From Berkiella sp963803015 (GTDB lineage: Bacteria; Pseudomonadota; Gammaproteobacteria; Berkiellales; Berkiellaceae): a stretch of 64,000 nt of DNA. Made by a program: the position numbers and the translations under genes. Below are positions 35,401-45,612 of this stretch, one piece after another. The DNA is taken from contig CAWDKV010000011.1 in NCBI GenBank assembly GCA_963803015.1, forward strand, positions 744,001 through 808,000, given 5' to 3'. The first letter of the stretch is position 1; each line of letters starts with the position of its first letter. The notes under the pieces were generated by a model, which was given only the letters and a program-made list of their open reading frames with translations, did not search any database and was not told the DNA's origin.

Positions 35401-36327
35401 TTAAGAAAATAAGGATCTAAATTCTTTCAATTCTTGCGCAGTGAGCAAAAAGACACCCTCTCCACCATTATCAAATTGCAACCAAGTAAATGGCACTTCA
35501 GGAAATGCATTTTCCAATTTTTCTTGAGTAAAGCCAACTTCAAGAATCAAAACGCCATGAGAGGTTAAATGACTTGAAGCACCAACTAAAACGCGTTTAA
35601 TAATATTCAAACCATCTTCTTCGCATAACAAAGCTTGTTCCGGCTCATGCTTATATTCCATTGGAAGCGCATCGTATTCTTCTTGGCTCACGTAAGGAGG
35701 ATTACAAATAATAATGTCATAACGTTTAGATTTAATTCCTGAGAACACATCAGATTTTATCAAGTTTACTTTTTCTTCTAATCCAAAACGTTCCACATTT
35801 ATTTTCGCAACAGCCAAAGCCTCATCACTTAAATCTGCAGCATCCACCTCAGCATCTGGAAAAGTGAGCGCGGCGCTTATTGCTATACATCCTGATCCTG
35901 TACAAAGATCTAAAATATTCTTCACATTCTCTGATTCTACCCATGGACTAAATTCTTCTTCGATTAATTCAGCGATGGGAGAGCGCGGAATAATAACTCT
36001 TTCATCAACATAAAAATTTAAACCTGCAAACCAAGCCTCTTTCACAAGATAGGGTACAGGTATGCGCTTCTCAACACGTGCTTGCACTCTTTCGACAATA
36101 AGCTCTTTTTCTTTTTGCAATAGCTTCGCATCTAAGACATTAGCATCGATATCAGGCGGCAAATGCAACGTTGCCAGAACCAGGGAGACAGCTTCATCCC
36201 ACACATTATCTGTGCCATGACCATATACTAAGTCAGCTTGATTAAATTGGGTTATTGCCCAACGAATAAAATCCCGAATATTATCCATCTTTTCGATGGT
36301 CTCTTGCGTCTCAATTGATTGCGTCAT
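35401..36327 (-). CDS. prmB: 50S ribosomal protein L3 glutamine methyltransferase
   Basis: This 308-residue SAM-dependent enzyme methylates a glutamine of ribosomal protein L3. The N-terminus is helical, and the SAM-binding loop is LDLCTGSGCIAISAA (about residue 133). The hallmark NPPY is in IICNPPYVSQEEY (about 203), and the catalytic-fold segment VIIPRSPIAELI (rather than the release-factor type) points to PrmB over PrmC. It is immediately upstream of aroC, the standard gammaproteobacterial order. Confidence 0.93.
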   Translation of the reverse strand: MTQSIETQETIEKMDNIRDFIRWAITQFNQADLVYGHGTDNVWDEAVSLVLATLHLPPDIDANVLDAKLLQKEKELIVERVQARVEKRIPVPYLVKEAWFAGLNFYVDERVIIPRSPIAELIEEEFSPWVESENVKNILDLCTGSGCIAISAALTFPDAEVDAADLSDEALAVAKINVERFGLEEKVNLIKSDVFSGIKSKRYDIIICNPPYVSQEEYDALPMEYKHEPEQALLCEEDGLNIIKRVLVGASSHLTSHGVLILEVGFTQEKLENAFPEVPFTWLQFDNGGEGVFLLTAQELKEFRSLFS

Positions 36328-36388
36328 ATTAAAAGCCTATATCAAAGGGGTGTTTGTTCATTTTGCTTAGAAAAACCGGTAAATGCAA

Positions 36389-38407
36389 TCAGCTCTGTTC
36401 TTCTTTTAATAATTCTTGCAATTGCTCTTCATCGATAATGGGGATCTGTAGTTTTTCAGCTTTAGCTAATTTAGATCCAGGCTTCTCACCTACGATTAGC
36501 CCTGAAGTCTTGATACTTAACGTACTCGTCACCTTTGCTCCCAGCGCCTCTAGCCGTGTTTTTATCTCTTCACGCGGAAGAGATAAAGTTCCTGTGATAA
36601 CATAGGTTTTTTGCGACAAGGGTAAATTCTGTTTATTGACGCGCTCCAATGGCCAAGTAATGCCTTGCGCGACAAGAGCCGCAATGACCGCTTTGTTTCT
36701 CTTTTCATGAAAAAAAGCCACGATATGTTTTGCTACAACTGGCCCCACATCTGGTATTTCCATCAAGTTTTCTTCAGTTTGCTCTATGAGCTCTTCAAGG
36801 GAATAGATATCGGCTAACAGTTGAGCTGTTGTTTGACCGACTTCTCTTATTCCAAGCGCGTATAAGAATCGTGCAAGCGTTGTCTTTTTACTTTTTTCAA
36901 TTGCTTCTAATATATTTTCAGCAGATTTTTCGCCCATTCTTTCCAAGCTGACAAGTTCATTCTTCTTGAGTGAATAAATATCAGATACTGAATGCAACAA
37001 TTTTTCTGTCACCAATTGTTCTACCAGCTTTGCGCCCAATCCTTCAATATCCATCGCTTTTCTTGAAGAAAAATGTTTTATGCTCTCTATAAGTTGTGCT
37101 GAGCAGGCAAGTCCTGCATCACAACGTGCTTGCGCCTCTCCTTCAATTTTCACAATATCCGATCCACAAACTGGGCAATGTTTGGGCAAAATAATTGGTT
37201 TTACCGCCTTAGTTCGTCTTTCAAGGAGCGGTTTTACCACTTCTGGTATGACATCCCCTGCTCTTCTGACAATAACATAATCACCTATGCGGACATCTTT
37301 TCTTTCAATTTCATCCATATTGTGTAAAGTCGCATTACTCACCGTTGCGCCTCCCACAACGACGGGCTCTAAGCGAGCGACTGGGGTGAGTGTGCCTGTT
37401 CTGCCCACTTGAAAATCAACTGCAATTAATTGCGTTACCTCTTCTTGCGCAGGAAATTTATACGCCAGCGCCCAGCGCGGCGCGCGACTCACATAACCAC
37501 ATTTCTCTTGCATGGCATAGTTATTCACTTTAACCACCATGCCATCGATTTCATAAGGCAACGTTGCTCGCTTTTTTAACAGTTTTTCATAAACGTGTTG
37601 CACTTTTTCGATAGTTGAAACAACTTTAGTTTCAGAACATATTCTAATGCCCCACATTTGTAATAACTGCAAACATTCGCTATGCGTAGCAATAGACTTA
37701 TCTTTACTAATAATTTGAGCACCGTAACCATAAAATGCCAAAGGACGTTGTGCTGTAATATGAGGATCTAATTGGCGTAAACTGCCAGCAGCTGCATTAC
37801 GAGGATTGACAAATACTTTTTCACCACGTTTTCTAGCGTCTTCATTTAATTTTTCAAAACCTTTGATAGGCAAATAGACTTCTCCTCGCACTTCCAGTAA
37901 TTGCGGAAAATCTCCTCGCAATGTTAGCGAGATAGTCGGGAGTGTACGAAGATTCGCAGTGATATCTTCTCCCACTCTGCCATCGCCTCTTGTTGCGCCT
38001 TTGATTAATTTTCCTTTTTCATAAACTAAGTTAACAGCCAGTCCATCAAATTTTGGCTCGCATGCATAAGAAATTGCTGTTAATTCATCTTCATTCAACA
38101 ACTGTTTAATACGATTATCAAAGCGCTGTAATTCTTCAACGGAAAAAGCATTATCTAAAGATAACATAGGGGTAAGATGTTCGAAGGGAAGAAACCCTGC
38201 TTGCGGTTTTACACCTATGCGCTGGGTGGGTGAATCATTGCTGACAAATGAAGGATGCTGCGATTCAAGAGTTTGCAACTCACGAAATAAAGTATCGTAT
38301 TCTAAATCAGAAACAATGGGTTCATCTAAAATATAGTAGCGATAATTATGTTCATTAATTTTTTCTCTTAGCCACAAAATTTTCTGATGTACAGTAGAAT
38401 CACCCAT
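36389..38407 (-). CDS. ligA: NAD-dependent DNA ligase
   Basis: The 672-residue enzyme seals nicks in replication and repair using NAD+. The adenylated Lys is in EPKFDGLAVNL (about residue 118). The OB fold follows the KFPAQEEVTQL segment, a Cys4 zinc finger (CPVCGSD with a later CDAGLACSAQ) lies near residues 408-432, helix-hairpin-helix repeats follow, and the BRCT domain begins QKTYVITGTLSLPREEI near residue 590. Length is typical (E. coli 671). It lies 33 bp after zipA. Confidence 0.98.
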   Translation of the reverse strand: MGDSTVHQKILWLREKINEHNYRYYILDEPIVSDLEYDTLFRELQTLESQHPSFVSNDSPTQRIGVKPQAGFLPFEHLTPMLSLDNAFSVEELQRFDNRIKQLLNEDELTAISYACEPKFDGLAVNLVYEKGKLIKGATRGDGRVGEDITANLRTLPTISLTLRGDFPQLLEVRGEVYLPIKGFEKLNEDARKRGEKVFVNPRNAAAGSLRQLDPHITAQRPLAFYGYGAQIISKDKSIATHSECLQLLQMWGIRICSETKVVSTIEKVQHVYEKLLKKRATLPYEIDGMVVKVNNYAMQEKCGYVSRAPRWALAYKFPAQEEVTQLIAVDFQVGRTGTLTPVARLEPVVVGGATVSNATLHNMDEIERKDVRIGDYVIVRRAGDVIPEVVKPLLERRTKAVKPIILPKHCPVCGSDIVKIEGEAQARCDAGLACSAQLIESIKHFSSRKAMDIEGLGAKLVEQLVTEKLLHSVSDIYSLKKNELVSLERMGEKSAENILEAIEKSKKTTLARFLYALGIREVGQTTAQLLADIYSLEELIEQTEENLMEIPDVGPVVAKHIVAFFHEKRNKAVIAALVAQGITWPLERVNKQNLPLSQKTYVITGTLSLPREEIKTRLEALGAKVTSTLSIKTSGLIVGEKPGSKLAKAEKLQIPIIDEEQLQELLKEEQS

Positions 38408-38440
38408 TTTTTCAATCTTTCCACAACTTTATCCTGCACT

Positions 38441-39157
38441 CTACTGACTAGCGATTTTTTGAACTGTGTCTTCTCGATTGAGATAGTCTTTTATCGTATT
38501 ACGATACTCATTAATCAGCTGAGCTGTTAATAAATTATCGTTACTATCTAAGATCTCACCATTTAGCTGAACAGCAATTATTCTTAGATTTTTTAACATT
38601 TTATCGAAAGCTTCAAGCGGCTCAAAAGATTTTGAAAGGACCATAAAGAGTAAAATACCAGGATAATTATTCTGTACCATCTCTTCTTCATTAAAGATGC
38701 CTGGTTCCAGCAAGGAAGCCACACTAAATAAAATGGGTTTCTCCAGGGAATCATCACCATATTGATGAAATAGTTTTTGTTTGCCTAGACTAAAACCATT
38801 CCCTTTTAAGGAAGAAAGAATTAAGCGTCCAGGAATAGAATCTTGCTGCTTTGGCACAATGCTAAAGGCGATATATTCCTGAGGTTGAGGTTTCATTTTA
38901 TTTTCTTGTTGAAAGCTCTGTGCTGCATCCTCGGGAAGAGGGATAGCAGAAGGTTTTTCTGTTAGCAAAGGTTCATTATTATAATCCTGAAGCAAAGGAT
39001 CCATTTCATGATTTTTATTTTCTACTTTACGAATTATTACTTCTTCATCAAATTCCTCATTAACAAGATTCTGCTTTTTGTTTTTATTTTTTTGCAAAGC
39101 CTTAAAAAGGATATAAAGACTTAATAATACGGCAAATATGCTTAATAATAACTGCAT
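38441..39157 (-). CDS. zipA: Cell division protein ZipA
   Basis: The 238-residue protein tethers FtsZ to the inner membrane. It has an N-terminal helix (LLLSIFAVLLSLYILFKAL) with the outside-in orientation, a charged Pro/Gln-containing linker (about residues 30-100) and a C-terminal FtsZ-binding domain (about 100-235) containing FLVLSKSFEPLEAFDKML-like text. It is shorter than E. coli ZipA (328) because of a reduced linker. The ATG follows GAGAGG. The smc-zipA-ligA order supports the call. Confidence 0.9.
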   Translation of the reverse strand: MQLLLSIFAVLLSLYILFKALQKNKNKKQNLVNEEFDEEVIIRKVENKNHEMDPLLQDYNNEPLLTEKPSAIPLPEDAAQSFQQENKMKPQPQEYIAFSIVPKQQDSIPGRLILSSLKGNGFSLGKQKLFHQYGDDSLEKPILFSVASLLEPGIFNEEEMVQNNYPGILLFMVLSKSFEPLEAFDKMLKNLRIIAVQLNGEILDSNDNLLTAQLINEYRNTIKDYLNREDTVQKIASQ

Positions 39158-39178
39158 TATTCAACCTCTCTCATTTGT

Positions 39179-42100
39179 TCATGCATCAATCAATGATTGT
39201 GCGGCAGTCAAATCCACTGTCACAAGCCGTGAAACACCTGGCTCACGCATCGTAACACCCTGCAATTGCTCAGCCATTTCAATCGTCACTTTATTGTGAC
39301 TAACATAAATAAATTGTACCGATTTTGACATTTCTCGCACTAAATTACAGAAACGCCCTACGTTTGTATCATCTAATGGGGCATCGACCTCGTCTAGCAT
39401 ACAAAAAGGAGCCGGATTTAACTGAAAAATAGCAAACACTAATGCTACAGCTGTTAGCGCTTTTTCGCCTCCAGAGAGTTGCATTATCGTGCTATTCTTT
39501 TTCCCTGGTGGTCTAGCCATCAGGGTTATTCCTGTATCAAGCAAATCCTCTCCAGTCATAGAGAGACTGGCTTGCCCTCCCCCGAATAAACAAGGGAAAA
39601 GCCTCATAAATTCATCATTCACTTTATCAAAAGTTTCTTTAAACTTATTTCTTGTTTCTTTATCAATTTTTTTGATGGCATCTTCTAAAGTCGTCAAAGC
39701 CTCAGTTAAATCGTTAATTTGTGATTCTAAGTACTCAAAGCGTTGCTTTGCCGCATCAAATTCTTCTATGGCTGCCAAATTAATGGCGCCCAATTTTTGG
39801 ATTTTATTTTCTATACTTTCTAGATCAGCCTGCCACTTTTCCTCTGAAGCTTCAAGAGGTAAGGTTTCCAGCAGCTGTTCTATGGAAAATTGGGTCTTAT
39901 TTAATTTTTCAAGCGCGTTTTCTCGATGAACGCTCAAAGCTTGCAATTGCAATTTATTTTGCTCTAATTGCTCGCGGTAATTACTGATCTTCTTTTCATG
40001 CTCTGAAAGCTGTAGTTCAATCTGACGCAGATTATTTTCAATTTCAGCAACTAAATCCCGCGCTTCATTCAAAGCATTTTCCGTAGTAATTCTTCCTGAA
40101 ATCTTTTCGGTTAAAACTTCTTTCAGATCCATAACAGGATCATTATTTTTAACCAGCGATTCTTCAATCTGTTTCACTCTAGATGCTGCATTTTCAATTT
40201 GCTGTTTAAAACGATCGACATTCTCTGTTAATGCAATAGATTGCGTTTTAAAAGTTTGCATTTTAAGTTCAATGGCATGTAAGGTTTCTTTAGATTCTCT
40301 TGCTTTATTACGCGCAGTTGCCACTTCTTCTTGTAAATTATTTTTACGCGCAGCCATACTCTCTTGTTGCTGCATGAAAGAAGCCATGTCTTCAAGTGCT
40401 TGTTGCAAACTTAATCGCGCAGCATTAATCTCTTTTTGCATCTCACTTAAATATTGTTCAGACTCGATCAATTCTTGCTGAACTTGCTCATAAGCATGTT
40501 GATTTTGTTCTAAGCGATTTTTATTAATCTTCAACTCACTTTGTAGAGAAGATAATTCTTGCTGAATCTTGTTTTTCTCTTGTTGAAGATTTTCTTTTTC
40601 ACTATTAAAACTATTCAACCGAGACTCTTCGCTCTCAAGCTCAGTTTGTAATTGATCTAATTTTTCTATTTCAATTTCTAATTGGTTCAAGAGCGCTTTT
40701 AATTTTTCTTCTCTGGCAAGGATCCCATCTTCTTGGTTTTTCGTTTTGGCTTTTATTTTCAACCAACTTTGACTTAACCACCAGCCCTCAGAGGTAATAA
40801 CAGATTCCCCTTCTTTTAAAGTAGGCAAGAAAAGCATGGCATCCGATAATGTTTGACAAGCTTTGACTTTAGCTAAAAGATTAAAAATATCTTGAGGTAA
40901 TAAATTAGCACCCTGAATATGATTGACTAAGCGAGGAGAATTGTCGTCGTCTCTTCTTTCAGATTGCGCTCCCTCTTTTTGCGCAATGACACTCAAACCA
41001 ATTCCTTGCAAACTTGGAAGCTGCTCTCTAATCGCTGACAACTCTCCTTGCTCTACAGTCAAGGCATCGATGAACTCACCCAGTACCGTTTCTACAGCAT
41101 TTTCCCAACCTTTTTCAACAGTTATGTTTTCTACTAAAAAGGATTTATCTGCTAAGCCTTGTGCTAAGAGCCATTGTTGTTTCGCTTTTTCATCTTTACC
41201 CAGAGCCGCTTGCTGTAATGCTTTAAGAGCTGCTTGCTGATTTTGAATTTCATTGACTTTTTGTTGTTGCACTTTAATAGCAGGCCGCAGCGTGCTTATC
41301 GATTGGGTAACTGTTTCTTTTTCTTGATGCAACGCTGTCAATTTATCGGCAACAAAATCAAATTGTTGCTCATGGATAGCAATTTTCTCTTCAAACACAG
41401 CAAGAGAACTCATATCACTGCTTTGTAGTTCAGCCTTTTTAGCTTGTAAACGATTTTGACGATCGCTAATTTGTTGGATCTGTCTTTCGAGCTGGGTAAT
41501 CTTGGCTTTTTCTGCTTCTGCTTGCTTGGTCGGTAATACTGCTTTTTCTTGTAATAGAGTTGCACTCTCGCGCCATTCTTCTAGAGCGAACTCTGCTTCT
41601 TGCTGAATATCTTGTGCTTGGACTAAACGTTCAGCCAATTCTTCAAACTGAGGTTCGATTTCCTCAAGATGAATTTGTAGTTCAAGTAAAGTTGCGCTAC
41701 TTTCTTCTAATAATCTTTCCGAGGTAACTAAAGTTTCTGTTGCTTGTGCTTTATCTGTTAATAACTGTTCATGCCTTTCTTGATGATGCGAAATGGCTTG
41801 TTCTAATTTAGAAATTTCAGCGCCTTCACTATAGTAGGCTTTTTGTACTTCATTTAAATTGTCATGCGCTCTGGTTTGTTCTAAGCGTTGCTTTTCTTGT
41901 TGGGTCTTTAGGTGCTGAAAGTCTGCTAATTGTTCTTCTAAAAAGACAGCGGCTTCTCTGACTCTGGCTTCGTACTCTTTAATTTGCTGATCAATGCGAT
42001 TCCAAGAAAGCGCTGTTAGCTGAGCGCTCAGCGTTTGCTGTTCTTCTTGTAGTGTTTTATAACGTTGAGCAGTCTGCGATTGGCGCTGCAAATGTTGCAG

Positions 42101-42712
42101 CTGCTTTTCTAATTCATTTTTTAGATCATTTAATCTGTCAAGATTATCTTGTGTATGGCGGATCCGATTTTCCGTTTCACGACGTCTTTCTTTATATTTC
42201 GAGATCCCTGCAGCTTCTTCCAAAAAGATCCGGAGATCTTCTGGCTTGGCGTCAATGACGCGAGAAATCATCCCTTGCTCAATAATAGAATAACTTCTAG
42301 GCCCAAGTCCTGTGCCTAGGAAAATATCCGTAATGTCTTTTCGTCGACAACGCTGTCCATTCAAAAAATAGTTGGATTGCCCATCTCGAGTCACTTGTCT
42401 CTTAATCGCAATTTCACTATAACTTGCGTACTCTCCCCCTAATTTACCATCGGTATTTTCAAAGAGAAGTTCAACCATAGCCTGACCAACTGGCTTTCTG
42501 GTCGAAGAGCCACTAAAAATGACGTCGGTTGCAGAACCGCCACGCAGGTTTTTAGCTGAAGATTCCCCCATCACCCATCTGACGGCATCAATGACATTCG
42601 ACTTCCCACAGCCATTAGGACCAACAACACCAACTAAGTTGCTTTTTAGATCCAAGACCATTGGATCGACAAACGATTTAAAGCCAGCTAACTTTATCTT
42701 TTGCAAGCGCAT
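39179..42712 (-). CDS. smc: Chromosome segregation ATPase SMC
   Basis: The 1177-residue protein is a bacterial SMC condensin that organises and segregates chromosomes. The N-terminal ATPase half has GVVGPNGCGKSNVIDAVRWVMG (Walker A, about residues 29-40). Two long coiled-coil arms, rich in Gln and Glu, flank a hinge at about residues 515-640. The C-terminal half has the ABC signature LSGGEKALTAVALVFAI and Walker B FCMLDEVDAPLDD. Having smc rather than mukB separates this organism from enterobacteria and fits Legionellales or pseudomonads. It lies 21 bp upstream of zipA. Confidence 0.98.
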   Translation of the reverse strand: MRLQKIKLAGFKSFVDPMVLDLKSNLVGVVGPNGCGKSNVIDAVRWVMGESSAKNLRGGSATDVIFSGSSTRKPVGQAMVELLFENTDGKLGGEYASYSEIAIKRQVTRDGQSNYFLNGQRCRRKDITDIFLGTGLGPRSYSIIEQGMISRVIDAKPEDLRIFLEEAAGISKYKERRRETENRIRHTQDNLDRLNDLKNELEKQLQHLQRQSQTAQRYKTLQEEQQTLSAQLTALSWNRIDQQIKEYEARVREAAVFLEEQLADFQHLKTQQEKQRLEQTRAHDNLNEVQKAYYSEGAEISKLEQAISHHQERHEQLLTDKAQATETLVTSERLLEESSATLLELQIHLEEIEPQFEELAERLVQAQDIQQEAEFALEEWRESATLLQEKAVLPTKQAEAEKAKITQLERQIQQISDRQNRLQAKKAELQSSDMSSLAVFEEKIAIHEQQFDFVADKLTALHQEKETVTQSISTLRPAIKVQQQKVNEIQNQQAALKALQQAALGKDEKAKQQWLLAQGLADKSFLVENITVEKGWENAVETVLGEFIDALTVEQGELSAIREQLPSLQGIGLSVIAQKEGAQSERRDDDNSPRLVNHIQGANLLPQDIFNLLAKVKACQTLSDAMLFLPTLKEGESVITSEGWWLSQSWLKIKAKTKNQEDGILAREEKLKALLNQLEIEIEKLDQLQTELESEESRLNSFNSEKENLQQEKNKIQQELSSLQSELKINKNRLEQNQHAYEQVQQELIESEQYLSEMQKEINAARLSLQQALEDMASFMQQQESMAARKNNLQEEVATARNKARESKETLHAIELKMQTFKTQSIALTENVDRFKQQIENAASRVKQIEESLVKNNDPVMDLKEVLTEKISGRITTENALNEARDLVAEIENNLRQIELQLSEHEKKISNYREQLEQNKLQLQALSVHRENALEKLNKTQFSIEQLLETLPLEASEEKWQADLESIENKIQKLGAINLAAIEEFDAAKQRFEYLESQINDLTEALTTLEDAIKKIDKETRNKFKETFDKVNDEFMRLFPCLFGGGQASLSMTGEDLLDTGITLMARPPGKKNSTIMQLSGGEKALTAVALVFAIFQLNPAPFCMLDEVDAPLDDTNVGRFCNLVREMSKSVQFIYVSHNKVTIEMAEQLQGVTMREPGVSRLVTVDLTAAQSLIDA

Positions 42713-42773
42713 GAGTAAAAACCTGTCAATGAAATTGAGTAATGTCTACAAATTGAGGCCATTATAGCACGCA

Positions 42774-45371
42774 TCATGCTAAATCCACTGAGTCGGCTGT
42801 CTCTTCACTATGATTCATACTAATAACTTTTGCCAAACAGCCTGAAGGACTATGCATTTTGGGATCAAAAACCCTAAGATCGCCTATTAACCAAAAGGTC
42901 TCGACAGCCCTGACAATGAGGCTATAAATCCAATTATCCCCTTGATCAAACACAAAAGGCCGTGGCTCTTCTATGGTATAAACCGGTGAGAAAACGACAC
43001 AATCCCATGAGGTGGCGGCCAATTGATAAAATGTTGAAACTTCGCAATGCAGTTGATGTTGCGATAAAAGTGCCTTTAATAACTGCTTTTGAGCAACAAA
43101 AGAGGTTACCACAATAACCCCTTTGCTTTTATTGGCATAGGGTCCACTTTTTAACCAATCAATGATAGCTTGCGCTTCTAATAAATTGACACATCCGTCA
43201 AGCTGATATTCGCATTTCCCTTTCACATCCAGGGTATAAAAAGCAGAAGGTGCTTCTATTTGGCCTTGCTTCAAACCTGGTAAATCTTTTTTATAATTTA
43301 AAAAATAGAGAAAATCTTGAAACAGCGGATAAACCTTTCTTTCTGTTAATGAGAGCACTGGAACAAAATTCCCTTCTTCTTGTAAATGCGTATTTCTCAA
43401 AGCAACTTGAAATGCATTGCCTGCACTTATCATCATCCCTTTATAGTGCAATTGCTCTATAATCTCATCATCATCAAGTTGAGATTTAACAACACGTTGT
43501 TCTTGTTGAACCAAAGTAGTAGCCATTAGCGCTGGCAGATCTTTTTCATCGCCAAAAATGATTGCCTTTTTTACACTGGCTAATAACGGCGCCACCTGTT
43601 GCGGTAACAGTCTATTTGCCTCGTCAATTATAATAAAATCCGCTTCTTCCTTGATAGAATCTACTGTATGCCACCCCAAAAATGGAGAGGCTTGCCATTT
43701 GCACAATTGCCAACCTCTATATAAAGAAGAGGTTGTTTCATTGTGAGAAGTGGCATTCTCAGGTTGCTTAGCCAACCAATAATATATTGTTAACTGCCAC
43801 AACTTCTCACTTAATGCATTTTGAATAAAGGAAAAGAGATCTTCTTTTTTAAATAAACCTTCAGGAAGCTGCAATTGATTATCATCGAGCCATTGTTGCC
43901 ATATTTTTCCGTGTTTAGAGGTGGCCATTTTGTCTGTTACAGTTACTAACTGGAGATGAATTTTGGCTCTTAACACTTTAACTTGGCGGATCCTATCCCC
44001 TATTTCACTTAAGGTAGAATACTGCTTCGCTACTTTAGTACTTATGGTTTGAGCCGGCGTTTTTTTAGGATCTCGCCAGGAAAAAAGTCTGGAAAATAAC
44101 GAATCAGGTTTTTTCTTTTGCATCAAAGACTGCATATCTAGCAGCTCTGAATATTCCAACTCATAAGCTTCATCTTCTTGTTGTAGGGCTTGTAAATATT
44201 GCTTGGGGCAGCCTTCTTTACCAAAAACAGCGCCTAGTCTTTCTTTAAGTGTATTTTCTAATAAATTTAAGCCAGTAATGTAATTTTCATATTGCAACTG
44301 TAATTCGTGCTGCAAATATTGAGACAACTCAGCTCTGTCTACGGTTAGCCCACTCTGAAGGGCCAAACAAAGCGATACAATTTTGTCCTGCTCCTCACTC
44401 TTTCCTTTGTGGTATAAAAAATCAGCAGAAAACGGCTGAATGGGGTATTGAAAATCACTTGTGTAGCGCGCTAGGCGATAAATAGCAGGAACCGTTTGAT
44501 TAGTCGCAGTTGCAGTGACAATAGCAGAGGCCACAAGGGTTGCCATCACTTTGTCTTTAGTTGAGCCCACAGGAGAGCCAATCGCAAAGAGTCCTTCCTC
44601 TTTAGCAAGTACTTCCCTGACAATCTGGTATTCATTTTGACTTAAAGGGTTAGGATCGGGATAACGTCCACAAAATCCCGCTCCTACACTTTGCTCTTCC
44701 TCTGCTTCTGCCTCTGAATATTCAATACTGGGATCTACAATTTGGGCATAGCTCAGTAATATGGGACTTGCCTCTTCCTTATCAAGACATTCACTATAGC
44801 GTTGCATAAACGGTAACAGCTTGCGCAACGTTGCCAGCTCGGCAACATAGGATTTATCTGAAAGAAGATACCCCTTTGCTTTTAATCTCTCTTGCCAAGT
44901 ACTCTCAGATAAGGCGTCTAATAGCGCAAAACAAGTGCCATAAAATTGTTGCCAATCTGGAGATTTCGCTTCTTCATCCTCCCAATCAAAACGCAAACAT
45001 TCTTCAAATTGGTAGATTGATTCCGTTAATAAAAAATTGTCTGTTAAGATATCGAATTGACTTGGTGGGATCCAGGGATAATCATCAAAACGTGGCGTAA
45101 GAAGCTCTTTACTATATTGAGCGGGGATCCAAAGTGGGATCCAAGATTGTTTCGGTTTGGTGGAATGTTCCCACACCATTGGCGCAATCCAAACGCTTGA
45201 GCCTTGGCAAAAAGGGAGCGCTATTTTTCCAGCCCGAATCTCTGAACTTGTTACCGCTTGAAAAGGAGAAAGTACTTTTTCAGTTAAAGGTAGTTCATTG
45301 GCAAGGTTTTGCCATAAGCATTCCTGCCAAAAATTTAAGATCTTGAACGCGTCCTGCGGAATTTTTGTCAT
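42774..45371 (-). CDS. Degenerate superfamily-1 helicase-like protein
   Basis: The 865-residue protein has the layout of UPF1/Dna2-like helicases but with eroded motifs. A Q-motif-like LSQNEYQIVREVL (about residue 240) precedes GSPVGSTKDK (about 265) where Walker A GxxGxGKT is expected, so the key GKT is lost. A long charged helical insertion follows. Motif II reads IIIDEANRLLPQQ (about 579) and motif III IIFGDEKDLPAL (about 609), both near-canonical. A later VSTFYQLAATSWDCVVF (about 785) corresponds to the motif V strand without the usual Gly-Gln residues. It may bind nucleic acid or a partner without hydrolysing ATP. No strong ribosome-binding site precedes the ATG. It lies upstream of smc on the same strand; diverged palindrome E is just beyond. 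Confidence 0.7.
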   Translation of the reverse strand: MTKIPQDAFKILNFWQECLWQNLANELPLTEKVLSPFQAVTSSEIRAGKIALPFCQGSSVWIAPMVWEHSTKPKQSWIPLWIPAQYSKELLTPRFDDYPWIPPSQFDILTDNFLLTESIYQFEECLRFDWEDEEAKSPDWQQFYGTCFALLDALSESTWQERLKAKGYLLSDKSYVAELATLRKLLPFMQRYSECLDKEEASPILLSYAQIVDPSIEYSEAEAEEEQSVGAGFCGRYPDPNPLSQNEYQIVREVLAKEEGLFAIGSPVGSTKDKVMATLVASAIVTATATNQTVPAIYRLARYTSDFQYPIQPFSADFLYHKGKSEEQDKIVSLCLALQSGLTVDRAELSQYLQHELQLQYENYITGLNLLENTLKERLGAVFGKEGCPKQYLQALQQEDEAYELEYSELLDMQSLMQKKKPDSLFSRLFSWRDPKKTPAQTISTKVAKQYSTLSEIGDRIRQVKVLRAKIHLQLVTVTDKMATSKHGKIWQQWLDDNQLQLPEGLFKKEDLFSFIQNALSEKLWQLTIYYWLAKQPENATSHNETTSSLYRGWQLCKWQASPFLGWHTVDSIKEEADFIIIDEANRLLPQQVAPLLASVKKAIIFGDEKDLPALMATTLVQQEQRVVKSQLDDDEIIEQLHYKGMMISAGNAFQVALRNTHLQEEGNFVPVLSLTERKVYPLFQDFLYFLNYKKDLPGLKQGQIEAPSAFYTLDVKGKCEYQLDGCVNLLEAQAIIDWLKSGPYANKSKGVIVVTSFVAQKQLLKALLSQHQLHCEVSTFYQLAATSWDCVVFSPVYTIEEPRPFVFDQGDNWIYSLIVRAVETFWLIGDLRVFDPKMHSPSGCLAKVISMNHSEETADSVDLA

Positions 45372-45436
45372 GCTATGTAAACATTATTCTTATTGTGGCC
45401 TAAGCTTACCCGAAGTCTGAATCATTGCCAAAAAAA

Positions 45437-45585
45437 AAGCTATCTTCGCTACCCTTCGCAGATGAATTTTCGGCGTTGTTTGCAAAGCCCCTCTCGCAAA
45501 AGTCATGTATTACTTATACACTCCTTTTGAGAGTTTGCCGCCTAGCCGAAGAATCATCTACTGTGGGTATACTTAGTGATAGCTT
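45437..45585 (-). repeat. Diverged palindromic element (copy E, minus orientation)
   Basis: Outer arms AAGCTATC (45437-45444) and GATAGCTT (45578-45585) begin a long imperfect inverted repeat that continues with TACCC/GGGTA, AGATGA/TCATCT and TCGGC/GCCGA. Read on the minus strand its core matches the other copies: GGCTAGGCGGCAAAC, GGAGTGTATAAGTAATACAT, TTGCGAGAG, AACAACGCC. Its outer arms share no sequence with copies A-D yet are self-complementary. Confidence 0.78.
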
Positions 45586-45612
45586 AAAAAAGAGTGGAGA
45601 AAAAGTTAAACC

